From the NCBI GenBank assembly GCA_965228045.1, contig OZ245789.1, forward strand, positions 1,488,001 through 1,552,000: a DNA stretch of 64,000 nucleotides. Direction: 5' to 3'. The notes under the pieces were generated by a model. That model did no database searches, was not told where the DNA came from, and saw nothing but the letters and a program-made list of their open reading frames with translations. This stretch comes from JANQEU01 sp965228045. Lineage in GTDB: Bacteria > Bacteroidota > Bacteroidia > Cytophagales > Cyclobacteriaceae. Of the stretch, positions 42,256 to 51,752 are shown piece by piece; position 1 is the stretch's first letter, and the number at the start of each line of letters is the position of its first letter. The position numbers and the translations under genes were made by a program.

Positions 42256-44052
42256 ATGATTCTAGCTACCATCGATTGGATTATTATCGCAATATTTTTT
42301 GCCATTGTAATTGGCCTGGGCTGGATAGCCTCCAGAACTGCAGGTCAGAGTACCGAGGAATTTTTTCTTGGCGGTAGGTCGATGCCCTGGTGGCTACTGG
42401 GCATATCCATGGTGGCCTGTACCTTTTCCGCGGATACACCAAACCTGGTGACAGGGATGGTACGTGAAGATGGTATTGCCAAAAACTGGGCGTGGTGGGC
42501 ATTTCTGATCACGGGTATGGTAACCGTCTTTATTTATGCTAAGCTCTGGCGCCGCTCTAATGTGATGACAGATCTGGAATTCTATGAAATCCGATATAGT
42601 GGAAAGGCAGCATCATTCTTAAGGGGATTCCGATCAGTTTACCTCGGATTTTTTCTGAATTGCCTCATCATGGGGTCGGTCACGCTTGCTGCGATTAAGA
42701 TCGGCGCGGTGATGTTCGATCTTGAACCCTGGATGACTGTTGTCGGTGCCTCCCTGGCAGTGGTGATCTATGCTTCGCTAGGGGGCATAAAGGGTGTCAT
42801 TTGGGCGGATTTTTTCCAATATAGCATTGCGATGCTAGGTGCAGTTTATGCGGCAATTGTTTCCGTGAATCAACCTGAAATTGGCAGTCTGAGCAATCTT
42901 TTTTCACATCCTGCAGTAGCGGAATCCCTGGATATTTTACCGGAATTTTCAGATACTTCGGCGCTTGTTACCTTGTTTATAATCCCAATCGCCGTCCAGT
43001 GGTGGGCGGCGTGGTACCCTGGAGCTGAGCCTGGAGGTGGAGGGTACATTGCACAGAGGATGCTTAGCGCAAAAGATGAAAAGAATGCTATAGGTGCTAC
43101 TTTGCTATTCAACTTTGCGCATTACGCGCTTAGACCGTGGCCGTGGATCATTGTAGCGCTCGCTTCAATGATCATTTATCCTGATCTTGAGTCAATTAAA
43201 GCAGATTTCCCCGGTATCACAGATCAGTACCTGGGACATGACATTGCTTACCCGGTGATGCTTACCCGGCTGGGGCCGGGTTGGCTGGGCCTCGTGGTAG
43301 CTTCCCTTATAGCTGCATATATGTCTACCATCGGCACTCACTTAAACTGGGGGTCATCTTATCTGGTCAATGATTTCTATAAAAGATTTGTCAAACCAGG
43401 AGCAAGCGAAAAGGAACTTGTCGGTATCGGAAGGCTGTCTACCGTCACTTTGATGATAGTGGCCGGAACGATTTCATTGACGATCCTTGAGAATGCAACA
43501 CAGGCATTTAACATATTATTACTTTCAGGTGCCGGTTCAGGTGCCATTTATCTTCTTAGATGGTTCTGGTGGAGAATCAACGCCTGGGCTGAAGTGGCCG
43601 CGATGATAGCCGCTACCATTTCTGCCGTAGTGCTTTCGGTCTGGATATCGGATGAGGCACTTCAAACCCTGTATATAGATGCTCCTACTATGAGACTGCT
43701 TATCGCAACTGGGATCACATCTGTTTCCTGGGTTATTACTATGTTCCTGACCCAGCCGGAAAACTACGAGACACTGCATAGGTTTTACAAACTCACTCAT
43801 CCCGGCGGACCAGGCTGGAAAAAAGTAATGGATGAAGCAGAAGAGAAGGGTGAATCATTTGTAAAGAAAAAATGGGACATTCCGGAAGGACTATTATCCG
43901 TTCTTCTTGGTGCCTTCGGCATATACAGTGCACTCTTTTCCATTGGTAATTTTGTTTTTGGAAATGTAGGATTGGGACTTGTTCTTGCACTGGTCTTTGC
44001 CGGAGCAGTGTACATGCTCTTCAGGCTGTGGAACAAACTAAACATCGAATAA
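42256..44052 (+). CDS. Sodium:solute symporter (SSS family)
   Basis: The 598-residue membrane protein has about 14 hydrophobic segments and the SSS-family fold, with FLGGRSMPWWLLGISMVAC early and a Na-binding-type SADTPNL stretch; members carry sugars, amino acids or sialic acid with Na+. One base after its stop codon the GH109-like gene begins, so both are one operon. The substrate is therefore probably a sugar or aminosugar released by that enzyme; this is inference from context. Confidence 0.87.
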   Translation: MILATIDWIIIAIFFAIVIGLGWIASRTAGQSTEEFFLGGRSMPWWLLGISMVACTFSADTPNLVTGMVREDGIAKNWAWWAFLITGMVTVFIYAKLWRRSNVMTDLEFYEIRYSGKAASFLRGFRSVYLGFFLNCLIMGSVTLAAIKIGAVMFDLEPWMTVVGASLAVVIYASLGGIKGVIWADFFQYSIAMLGAVYAAIVSVNQPEIGSLSNLFSHPAVAESLDILPEFSDTSALVTLFIIPIAVQWWAAWYPGAEPGGGGYIAQRMLSAKDEKNAIGATLLFNFAHYALRPWPWIIVALASMIIYPDLESIKADFPGITDQYLGHDIAYPVMLTRLGPGWLGLVVASLIAAYMSTIGTHLNWGSSYLVNDFYKRFVKPGASEKELVGIGRLSTVTLMIVAGTISLTILENATQAFNILLLSGAGSGAIYLLRWFWWRINAWAEVAAMIAATISAVVLSVWISDEALQTLYIDAPTMRLLIATGITSVSWVITMFLTQPENYETLHRFYKLTHPGGPGWKKVMDEAEEKGESFVKKKWDIPEGLLSVLLGAFGIYSALFSIGNFVFGNVGLGLVLALVFAGAVYMLFRLWNKLNIE

Positions 44053-44053
44053 T

Positions 44054-45412
44054 ATGCGAGAGGGAATCAACAGACGATCATTTGTAAAGAAGACAGCTGC
44101 AGCCACCGCCATTGCGGCATCCTCACCGGCAATATTACGAGCTGGATTTCTTCCGGCTGATGAAGTTAGGATTGGCTTTATCGGAACAGGTCTGCGAGGC
44201 AGAAATCATGTCAATAACATTTTGGATCATGAAGGCGTGGTATGTCCGGCTTTCTGCGACATTGATCCGGCGGCTATTGCCAAAACCAAAGAACTTATTT
44301 CCTCTAAAGGACTAAAAGCACCAAAAGTATATACCGGTGGCAACCTGGCTTATCAGGAAATGCTGGAAAAGGAAGAGCTGGATGGTGTGATCATAGCAAC
44401 CAATTGGAAATGGCACACACCCATGTGTCTTGATGCCATGAAGGCCGGAGTTTACGTAGGTACCGAAGTTTCCGGCGCCTTTTCCGTAGACGAATGCTGG
44501 GATTTGGTTAATACACATCAGGAAACTGGCACGCATTTGATGTTTCTCGAAAATGTCAATTACCGAAGGGATGTGATGGCGGTCATGAATATGGTCAAAG
44601 AAAATGTCTTCGGTGAGCTTACGCATTGTCGGGGAGGTTATCAACATGATCTGAGAGCAGTTAAATTCAATGATGGCGAAGGGGGATTGGTCTATGGAGA
44701 AAATGGATACGGCGAAGCGCGGTGGAGAACAGCCCACTCCATTCATCGAAATGGTGAACTTTACCCTACGCATGGATTGGGCCCAATCAACGCCATGCTG
44801 AACATCAATTATGGTAATCGTCTTACGGCAATATCTTCTTTTGCTACGAAATCCAGGGCTCTGAAAAATTATATAAAAGAGCATCCCGGGGGGGGAGAAG
44901 ATCATCCTTATTACGATATTAACTGGAATTTGGGAGATATCGTGACTTCAACAATCACCACGGCATTGGGTGAAACCATCATCCTTACGCATGACACTAA
45001 TTCACCACGACCTTATTCCCTGGGATTTAGAGTTCAGGGCGTCAAAGGATTGGTGGAATTTGACTATGGGACCAGACGTGTCCACGTGGAGGGAACTTCC
45101 GAGCCACATCAATGGGACGAGTGGGAGCCATGGATGGAAAAATATGATCATGAGCTCTGGAAAAAGTACGGTGAAGAAGCTGTGAACAAGGGACATGGCG
45201 GAATGGACTTTTTCCTGGATCGGGCATTTGTCGAGAGCGTCAGAAATGCGTCCGCACCTGTACTGGATGTTTATGACGCAGCCACACTTAGGGTAATCAC
45301 CCCTCTTTCAGAAGCATCCATCAGACAGGGAGGAGCACCACAGGAAATACCTGATTTTACAGAAGGGAGATGGATCAATAGAAAACCCGTTTTCGCCAGG
45401 GGAGATCTTTAA
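44054..45412 (+). CDS. Tat-exported GH109-like Gfo/Idh/MocA-fold glycosidase
   Basis: The 452-residue protein starts with a twin-arginine signal (RRSFVKKTAAATAIAAS). A Rossmann NAD-binding domain follows (RIGFIGTGLRGRNHVNNIL) and then the C-terminal domain of Gfo/Idh/MocA oxidoreductases. Motifs LENVNYRRDVMAVMNM, YPTHGLGP and GHGGMDF recall GH109 enzymes, which remove alpha-N-acetylgalactosamine using tightly bound NAD. The exported state fits, as the cofactor is loaded before Tat export. An inositol or sugar dehydrogenase is the main alternative. Its 3' end overlaps that of the convergent M1 peptidase gene by four bases. Confidence 0.8.
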   Translation: MREGINRRSFVKKTAAATAIAASSPAILRAGFLPADEVRIGFIGTGLRGRNHVNNILDHEGVVCPAFCDIDPAAIAKTKELISSKGLKAPKVYTGGNLAYQEMLEKEELDGVIIATNWKWHTPMCLDAMKAGVYVGTEVSGAFSVDECWDLVNTHQETGTHLMFLENVNYRRDVMAVMNMVKENVFGELTHCRGGYQHDLRAVKFNDGEGGLVYGENGYGEARWRTAHSIHRNGELYPTHGLGPINAMLNINYGNRLTAISSFATKSRALKNYIKEHPGGGEDHPYYDINWNLGDIVTSTITTALGETIILTHDTNSPRPYSLGFRVQGVKGLVEFDYGTRRVHVEGTSEPHQWDEWEPWMEKYDHELWKKYGEEAVNKGHGGMDFFLDRAFVESVRNASAPVLDVYDAATLRVITPLSEASIRQGGAPQEIPDFTEGRWINRKPVFARGDL

Positions 45413-47277
45413 TTTCCCCTCCTTGGCCAATAGTTATTTTCAAGTACCGCATCAGATCCACCGATGATTGTGATTTTATAACCGGTAAAGTCACCATCTG
45501 GCAATAAAAGAGTGTGCTCATCTGTATCCTTCCATATTTCGGGACTCAGAATCACAGACTCCATCGATTCATCTTCTTCTTTTATCAAACTAAGCTCTAC
45601 AGCTAGCGGTTTTCGACCTTCATTCCTCAAGGTGATTTTCCCGTCACTTACCCTTGAAATGGAAATATCAGGATAACCCCAGTCGAAAAACCATCGATTC
45701 CAGAACCAATTCAGATCTTCTCCCGAGGTGTCATTGAAAGTATAAAAGAAGTCGTAGGGGATAGGATGCTTTCCTTTCCATCGATCCATGTACGCTTTCA
45801 TACTTTTGCTGAACGTCTCATCTCCCAGTAAGTGATACAATGAATAATACGCCTGAGACCCGATGGTGTAAGAGTTAATTCCGGAGTAATCGGGAGCAAC
45901 ATAAGACGGTACCATCATCGGAGTGACATATTGTTCACCCAGGTATGACTTGTCCCACTCTCCAGAAAATAGTGAGGGAATGAAGTACTCCGCAAAGTCC
46001 GCGAGACCTTCGTCCATCCATGCAAATCTTTTTTCATTTGTACCCATCATAAATGGAAAATACATGTGACACATTTCATGGAGTGTCAACCCGTAATTGA
46101 TGTCAAAATCTGTTATGTCAGGGCCGAGCCAGGCCGCGTATTCCTCGGCGGAATAAGATTCATCATTGGCCATACCGGCAAACTCCATACCTCCTCCATT
46201 AAGACCATTGAAAATAGTGAAATACTTAAACGGAAATTCGTATTTTGGGAATTGGTGGTGAAAGACATCCAGCGAGTTTTGCTGCGCTCTGGAAACAGAC
46301 TCAAACTCCGGGTGATTCGGATCAAACGCGATATGCAGGAAATACTTTCCGAATTCATCCTCATACGACACCGCATTCCAGTTAAATCGGTTACTTAAGG
46401 CAAAGGAAAAATCAGGAAAGCCTTTTGCTTCATATTTCCACGTATTGGTTTTCATTTTAAGACCATTTGCAATGTCCTTTTCCGTCACAATTCGAACCGG
46501 GTCCTCAGAATTTCTGGCTTTTTTAAGACGATTTTGAATATCCTTCGGATAGATGTCATCTGCATTTACAGGTTCGGAAGAAGCCCAAACCAGAAAATCA
46601 TCTGGCACCGTTATCTCAACTTTGAAGTCTGATTTGTCATGATAAAATTCAGTGGCTGCATCATACACGATTTGGTCCCAACCAAAAACGTCGTCATAAA
46701 CCGCAATTTCAGGATACCAATAGCCTATAAACATTGAGTTAGGCTCAATGGCGCCACTTCTTTCAAATCCTTCGCCTGCAATTTCAAAGTGCCAGTTGAT
46801 TTTAAGATTTATAGAATCCGATGGAGAAAGCTTTTCTGATAAAATGATGGAATAAAACGTTCCTTGATCGGGCATTGCTTCCCTGTCTGTAACGTCAATT
46901 TCGGTATCATCGACAACAACTAAATCAAGCACCATGCCTTCATCTACGAGGTTGTCGCTGGAGCTGCTAAAAAATCCCCGCTTTATGGAATTGGGTCTGT
47001 AATAATTGTGATAAGCATGAAAGACAATTTCGGACAATGAATCCGGACTATTGTTATAATACCATATATCCGATTCTCCTTTGAGATTCTTCGTTTCCGG
47101 ATTCACTGTCACTTTGATGTCATATCTGGATCGATTTTGCCAATACGTGTCAGACACAGTTCCATCTTTCTTCCTGGTGTTGTTCTCATATGCCTTTTTG
47201 TATTCCAATGGCATATACAGGTCCTGAGCAAAAGTGAAGAACGGAATAAATGAGATGAATAGCAGTAATTTTTTCAT
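45409..47277 (-). CDS. M1-family metallopeptidase (secreted)
   Basis: The 622-residue protein has a signal peptide (MKKLLLFISFIPFFTFAQ), an N-terminal beta-sandwich and a gluzincin catalytic domain. The zinc site HEMCH is followed after exactly 18 residues by Glu (in AWMDEGLADF), as in the M1 family, and GGMEFAGM takes the place of the GAMEN exopeptidase motif. It is an envelope or periplasmic aminopeptidase-like enzyme. It stands alone. Identification is secure at family level; substrate range is unknown. Confidence 0.9.
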   Translation of the reverse strand: MKKLLLFISFIPFFTFAQDLYMPLEYKKAYENNTRKKDGTVSDTYWQNRSRYDIKVTVNPETKNLKGESDIWYYNNSPDSLSEIVFHAYHNYYRPNSIKRGFFSSSSDNLVDEGMVLDLVVVDDTEIDVTDREAMPDQGTFYSIILSEKLSPSDSINLKINWHFEIAGEGFERSGAIEPNSMFIGYWYPEIAVYDDVFGWDQIVYDAATEFYHDKSDFKVEITVPDDFLVWASSEPVNADDIYPKDIQNRLKKARNSEDPVRIVTEKDIANGLKMKTNTWKYEAKGFPDFSFALSNRFNWNAVSYEDEFGKYFLHIAFDPNHPEFESVSRAQQNSLDVFHHQFPKYEFPFKYFTIFNGLNGGGMEFAGMANDESYSAEEYAAWLGPDITDFDINYGLTLHEMCHMYFPFMMGTNEKRFAWMDEGLADFAEYFIPSLFSGEWDKSYLGEQYVTPMMVPSYVAPDYSGINSYTIGSQAYYSLYHLLGDETFSKSMKAYMDRWKGKHPIPYDFFYTFNDTSGEDLNWFWNRWFFDWGYPDISISRVSDGKITLRNEGRKPLAVELSLIKEEDESMESVILSPEIWKDTDEHTLLLPDGDFTGYKITIIGGSDAVLENNYWPRRGN

Positions 47278-47314
47278 AAGCCGATGGTAAAAAGGCTAAT
47301 ATAGACGATACATT

Positions 47315-48376
47315 CTAATCCTCAATATTGAGGTCACCTCTCTCCGAGAGCATCACCGCTATGAAGCGAAGTTCCGGTATTTCCTCAAATACGATGATCA
47401 TCATCACGGTAATTGGTACACTCAGAATCATTCCCATAATACCCCAGATTGCACCCCAAATTGTCAGGGAAAGGACCACAACAAGACCGCTCATATTTAG
47501 AGAACTGCCCATGATTTTTGGTTCAAGGACATTCCCTACAGCCACCTGGATGACACCTACTGTGGCTAATATGTATAGAAATGGGGCTATTTCTCCGAAT
47601 TGTAGAATGGCGAAAATGGCCGGAAATAGTGTGGCAATGAGGGAGCCAATCGTTGGAACATAATTGAGTACAAATATCAATAGTGCCCAAAATATGGCTC
47701 CATCCAGTCCAAATGCCAGCATCACAAAATAGCTGAGCAGACCAGTCAAAAGGCTCACATAAGTTTTTAGGAGCAGGTACCGCCCTATGTTCTTGTCCAT
47801 TTTATGGAAGAGCTTGGTCATGCTTTTCTGCTTTTTTTCGGGCACAATGACGGCAAGTTTATGATGGAATATGCTTTCTTCGATCAACAGAAATAGCACA
47901 TAAATGGGTATTAAAAAGGCGTCCCCCAGTAGTAGAATAGCCAGGTCAAACGTTCCGGACGCAAACTCGCTTAAGTCAAAGGTTTCCGTATAGCCATGAA
48001 TTTGGGTCACGAGGTCCATTCCAAGTGTGGAGCTCAAGTCCTGAAGAGTTTTCTCAAAATTCTCCTCATACAGATCCAGAGAAGCCGTGAGATCCGACAT
48101 ACTTACGAATAGAAGCTCCATCAAAATTATTATTACGGCATTGATGAAAATGAAGGCCAGAGTACTTTGAAGCCATATCGGAAAATGCTTTTTGACATAC
48201 CCGACCATCTGGAGGTTTTCTCTTAATTCATGAATGATAAACCAGACAATCAGGGCGATGATGAAGGTTATCGCGTATTCTTTTGAGTAGACCAGAATGA
48301 TGACTATCGCAATGAGGCTGATCAATAAGTGAGAAAGTCTGGCAATGCCAGGCTTGGAAGGATTTTCGATGGACAT
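47315..48376 (-). CDS. AI-2E family (PerM/YdiK-type) membrane protein
   Basis: The 353-residue protein has two hydrophobic segments near the N-terminus (about 20-60), another at about 70-90, a soluble middle, and a C-terminal block of four or five helices with the family pattern GLDGAIFWALLIFVLNYVP and GNVLEPKIMGSSLNMSGLVV. The family includes autoinducer-2 and ion exporters, and many members have no proven substrate. Ends 38 bases before the M1 peptidase start on the same strand. Confidence 0.87.
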   Translation of the reverse strand: MSIENPSKPGIARLSHLLISLIAIVIILVYSKEYAITFIIALIVWFIIHELRENLQMVGYVKKHFPIWLQSTLAFIFINAVIIILMELLFVSMSDLTASLDLYEENFEKTLQDLSSTLGMDLVTQIHGYTETFDLSEFASGTFDLAILLLGDAFLIPIYVLFLLIEESIFHHKLAVIVPEKKQKSMTKLFHKMDKNIGRYLLLKTYVSLLTGLLSYFVMLAFGLDGAIFWALLIFVLNYVPTIGSLIATLFPAIFAILQFGEIAPFLYILATVGVIQVAVGNVLEPKIMGSSLNMSGLVVVLSLTIWGAIWGIMGMILSVPITVMMIIVFEEIPELRFIAVMLSERGDLNIED

Positions 48377-48449
48377 TGATATGGGAGGTTAGTGATCAGT
48401 AAATATATCCACTACCATCCATACATGGTATTACGAAATTCTGAACATT

Positions 48450-49871
48450 CTAATTGTGAACGGAGGTACTGATTTTGCTCGGAAGAATGATTTCAAATTT
48501 CACAAAACCTTCGGTGGAGCTGACGCTTATTTCTCCCCCATGTTCATGAGCAAATTGATAACAATGGTATAATCCCAGGCCAGTACCTTCCCCTGTTTCT
48601 TTGCTGCTAAAAAACGGATCAAATAGTTTGCTCAAGGCTTCTTTTGGTATAGCGGGACCATTATTGGAAATGGCAATCGAAGCTTTGTCGAACCGTTCTG
48701 TCAATTCGATCTTTATCTCCGGTTCACTTTTACTTCTACCTGACCAATAGATGGCATTTTCGATAATCTCAGAGACAATCATTTGAATTTTATTGGGGTA
48801 ACATTCAATGTTTACTTCCCTGAGGTCAAGCGTCGTTTTAATATTCTGCAACTTATAATGTAGCAATTGCATTACATTTTCAATGATTTCTCGGAGACTG
48901 TATTCCGTTGGACGATTAGACTCCTTTACGGAAAGCATTAGACTCTTTACTATTTTGGATGCTCTTTCGATACTATGTTTTGAGCTACCGATCATTGTAT
49001 TAAGATCCTCTTTTTCGATATCGTCAAGAGGCTTGTCGGTTAGGACTTTTGACAGTGATTTTTCGATAACCTCAAGGCCTCCGGATACTATGTTTAGAGG
49101 ATTATTTAATTCATGGGCCATTCCGGAAACCAACGTTCCTATTGAAGCCTGCTTTTCCGATTGAACCAGCTGTGACTGTGTTTCACGTAGTTTTTCAAAG
49201 GACTCTCTAATCTCATTCCTTTGATGCTCAATGAGCTCTTTATCAGTCGACATGCGGTTCAGATTGATATCCATTGCTTCTACCAGATAAAAAGTGGTAA
49301 GGTTGAACAGTAACCAATAGAGCAATCCGACCATGCCATATAATCTATTACCAAAGATCATCACAGATTCATAGGTTTTATCCACATCAAATGAATGAAG
49401 TACATCCATGATGTTTATGACGGCAAGGAAATTTATCAACACCAGGGACCAGTAAAGGATTGGGTAGTTTTTTCTTGATATTAATGCATGGATCATTATT
49501 CCATGAAACACTAAACCAAATGGATAGGCGATATAGTAGTCATCAGGACTGTTTTGTTGAATAATCGGAATAATATGAAACAGCAGGGGCCAGGTCAGTA
49601 ATAATGACAATCGGCTTAGCAGTGTTTTCTTTATTCTGTTTAAATACAGAAAAAAACCACAAAACACTACGAACAAAGGGACAATAAATTGATCCCACAC
49701 CAATTCAGAAGGCGGTACAAGATAATCTTCAATCTGAAGGATTATAAAGACTATATAAACCACAGGAAGTGTTACATACACCCCGTTAGAAAATGAAATA
49801 CTTCTGTTTTCTATATCCCCATAATCAGGATCGGTACCAAGGTTAAGTAACCGGGTAATACGATTGAGCAT
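48450..49871 (-). CDS. Membrane sensor histidine kinase (orphan)
   Basis: The 473-residue protein starts at ATG 49871 (MLNRITRLLNLGTDP); longer starts add an unlikely N-terminus. Six or so TM helices (about 30-190) form the sensor, then a coiled segment, an H-box with SIGTLVSGMAHELNNPLNIVS and a HATPase domain with EIIENAIYW and GTGLGLYHCYQFAHEHGG. No response regulator is adjacent; it is divergent from the two globin genes, 288 bases away. That gap holds nothing I can support as a gene, only AT-rich sequence where both promoters must lie. Confidence 0.85.
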   Translation of the reverse strand: MLNRITRLLNLGTDPDYGDIENRSISFSNGVYVTLPVVYIVFIILQIEDYLVPPSELVWDQFIVPLFVVFCGFFLYLNRIKKTLLSRLSLLLTWPLLFHIIPIIQQNSPDDYYIAYPFGLVFHGIMIHALISRKNYPILYWSLVLINFLAVINIMDVLHSFDVDKTYESVMIFGNRLYGMVGLLYWLLFNLTTFYLVEAMDINLNRMSTDKELIEHQRNEIRESFEKLRETQSQLVQSEKQASIGTLVSGMAHELNNPLNIVSGGLEVIEKSLSKVLTDKPLDDIEKEDLNTMIGSSKHSIERASKIVKSLMLSVKESNRPTEYSLREIIENVMQLLHYKLQNIKTTLDLREVNIECYPNKIQMIVSEIIENAIYWSGRSKSEPEIKIELTERFDKASIAISNNGPAIPKEALSKLFDPFFSSKETGEGTGLGLYHCYQFAHEHGGEISVSSTEGFVKFEIILPSKISTSVHN

Positions 49872-50159
49872 TAGGCGGTGATTTAGCGAAACATCAAATA
49901 TAAGACATTGAAAAATCAAGTGAAAAAGAAGAAAACATACCTGCCTTTCCGTTGATTTTCGTCATCAATTCGAATCTAAAAACCTTTTCAAAACTGAGTT
50001 TCCGAAAAAAGTTGATCAAATCATCACTAAACCGTCTACTTAATGTCTACAGGGCACTTTTCATGGCATTTGAAGACTCCCTAATCCATACATTTGATAG
50101 AATCATTTTACGAGAACTGGTCACTCTGATTTGATTTCTCAGAACATGAATTTTAGAAT

Positions 50160-50618
50160 ATGCTGACAGAAAGAGAAGTTCTTTTAATAAAATCATCTTG
50201 GGAAGTTTTGAAGCTGGAAGGTGTTCAAAACCCACTGATCTTTTACGATTCATTTTTCGAAGCCGATCCTGGTGCAAGAAAATATTTTGCTCACAGAGAC
50301 TTCAAAAAGCTGGGTGAAAAATTCAGTCATACCATCGACTTTGTCATTACCAACTGTCACAATCTGGAAGAAGTGAAAGAGTCAATCCATGAGTTGGGTA
50401 TAGTTCACAACAAGTTAAAGATTGAAGAACAGCATTATCATACCTTCAATCAGGCGATTCTGAAATTACTGGACAAATTTCTCTCGTATCATGAAGACGT
50501 AGAAGAGATCAAGAAATCATGGCTTAAAACACTCGAATTTATTGTACAAGAAATGAAAAAAGCACCTGATAAAAAGGTGAGTAAACTCCAAAAACTTATA
50601 ACGAAAATGTTTGGGTAA
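50160..50618 (+). CDS. Single-domain globin 1
   Basis: The 152-residue protein is an all-helical globin. The proximal F8 His is His83 in LGIVHNKLKI, in the position of the LGxxHxxYGV motif, and Phe43 in KYF takes position CD1. The distal pocket has no His or Gln at the expected place, so its ligand preference is unclear. It is followed by a second globin after 14 bases and divergent from an orphan kinase. NO or oxygen sensing/detoxification is the family role. Confidence 0.8.
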   Translation: MLTEREVLLIKSSWEVLKLEGVQNPLIFYDSFFEADPGARKYFAHRDFKKLGEKFSHTIDFVITNCHNLEEVKESIHELGIVHNKLKIEEQHYHTFNQAILKLLDKFLSYHEDVEEIKKSWLKTLEFIVQEMKKAPDKKVSKLQKLITKMFG

Positions 50619-50632
50619 CCGACGACAACAAT

Positions 50633-51085
50633 ATGATTTCCGAAAAAGACATTGACAACATCCGAAACTCCTGGGAATTTATCATGGAGGATGAGCTACG
50701 TAATATGCTCAAGTTTTATACTCGATTATTTGAAATTGCACCGGAAGTTCGAATTTACTTTCCGGATGACATGTCCAAATTAGCCGAAAAGCTGGGATAT
50801 GTACTCAAACTACTGGTTTCTAATCTGGAGAATTTTGATAATTTAAAACCAAAGTTGGTAGAGCTGGGTACTTTCCATTATGAACAAGGTATAGAAAAGT
50901 ATCACTATAAGTATGTGATCCAGGCCCTTGGATTTACCATTAAGGAAGCAATGGGTTATGAATACACAGAGGAGATCGGAAACTCGTGGAAGAAGGTTTT
51001 GATTGCTGTGTCTTCCATCATGATTTCAGCTCCTGAGAAACGAGAAAAGGGCTTTAAGTCTTTATTAAAGAAATTATTTGGGTAG
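50633..51085 (+). CDS. Single-domain globin 2
   Basis: The 150-residue globin resembles the haem domain of flavohaemoglobin: LFEIAPEVRIYFPDDMSKLAEKL with CD1 Phe43, and LGTFHYEQGIEKYHY with F8 His82. There is no reductase domain. It is 14 bases downstream of globin 1 and clearly diverged from it, so the two may have different ligands or partners. A strong terminator follows. Confidence 0.82.
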   Translation: MISEKDIDNIRNSWEFIMEDELRNMLKFYTRLFEIAPEVRIYFPDDMSKLAEKLGYVLKLLVSNLENFDNLKPKLVELGTFHYEQGIEKYHYKYVIQALGFTIKEAMGYEYTEEIGNSWKKVLIAVSSIMISAPEKREKGFKSLLKKLFG

Positions 51086-51103
51086 TGGGAATTGTCCGAA
51101 AAA

Positions 51104-51134
51104 AAAGCCCTGCATGAAGTTCATGCAGGGCTTT
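51104..51134. terminator. Bidirectional terminator between the globin and lipoprotein genes
   Basis: A perfect 13-bp stem AAAGCCCTGCATG / CATGCAGGGCTTT closes a 5-base loop, with A-tract before and T-tract after, so it works in both directions for the converging genes. Confidence 0.85.
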
Positions 51135-51155
51135 ACTTTATCTTTAGATATTTAA

Positions 51156-51680
51156 TTAATTACCGCTCAATTCGAAGGTAAAGGTCCAGGTTCCTGAAAA
51201 CCCTGCAGTTCTATTGCTGGCATCGTCCGGCACAGAGAAAGTCAAACTCAAAGCTCCGTCACCTGAAGTTTCATCAATATCCACACTCAAAGAAATAGGC
51301 TGGCTTTCATCTCCATTTCTGTAAATGGTGGACAGATCAAGTCCGTCTCCATTCGGCGCAAATTCCCAGTCTCCTGAAGCTCCCCAAACATCTGAAGCTC
51401 CATCATCTGACGGACGCCCACTGGTAGTAAACGATCCACCTGCGTACGTGTCCGTATCAACCGTGAAATTCAATGTAAAACCGTCCCACTCATCTCTTGG
51501 TGTGTTGTTGACAGTAACTCCACCCGCCACGGGTGCCCATGTGCCTGCTGAAAGTTCTTCAGCTTTTGACTGACCGGGAAAATCCGGCTCCTCATCGTCA
51601 TTGCCGCTTTGTTTGCAACTAATTACAATGCAAACCGCAGCAATACTCAATAAAGCAAGTGTTCGCTTTAAATAGTTCAT
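51156..51680 (-). CDS. Lipoprotein of unknown function
   Basis: The 174-residue protein has a lipoprotein signal with Cys in VISCKQSGN (about residue 22), then an acidic linker and a strand-rich domain of about 135 residues (GTWAPVAGGV ... FSGTWTFTFELSGN) that suggests a lipocalin-like or beta-sandwich fold. I know no specific family for it. Ends at the shared terminator and is transcribed alone. Confidence 0.75.
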   Translation of the reverse strand: MNYLKRTLALLSIAAVCIVISCKQSGNDDEEPDFPGQSKAEELSAGTWAPVAGGVTVNNTPRDEWDGFTLNFTVDTDTYAGGSFTTSGRPSDDGASDVWGASGDWEFAPNGDGLDLSTIYRNGDESQPISLSVDIDETSGDGALSLTFSVPDDASNRTAGFSGTWTFTFELSGN

Positions 51681-51752
51681 AATGGTTGTTGTTAAGATTA
51701 AGATAATATGTTGTTGTTAACCAAAAATATACATTTTTTCACAACTCAAAGA

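Noticed and set aside
44312..44905. A 197-codon frame antisense to the GH109-like gene
   Set aside because: It is a shadow of a strong coding gene on the other strand, with no signal, motif or start context of its own.
49952..50134. A 60-codon frame between the orphan kinase and the globins
   Set aside because: Composition is that of AT-rich intergenic DNA, and it leaves no room for the promoters of both divergent units.
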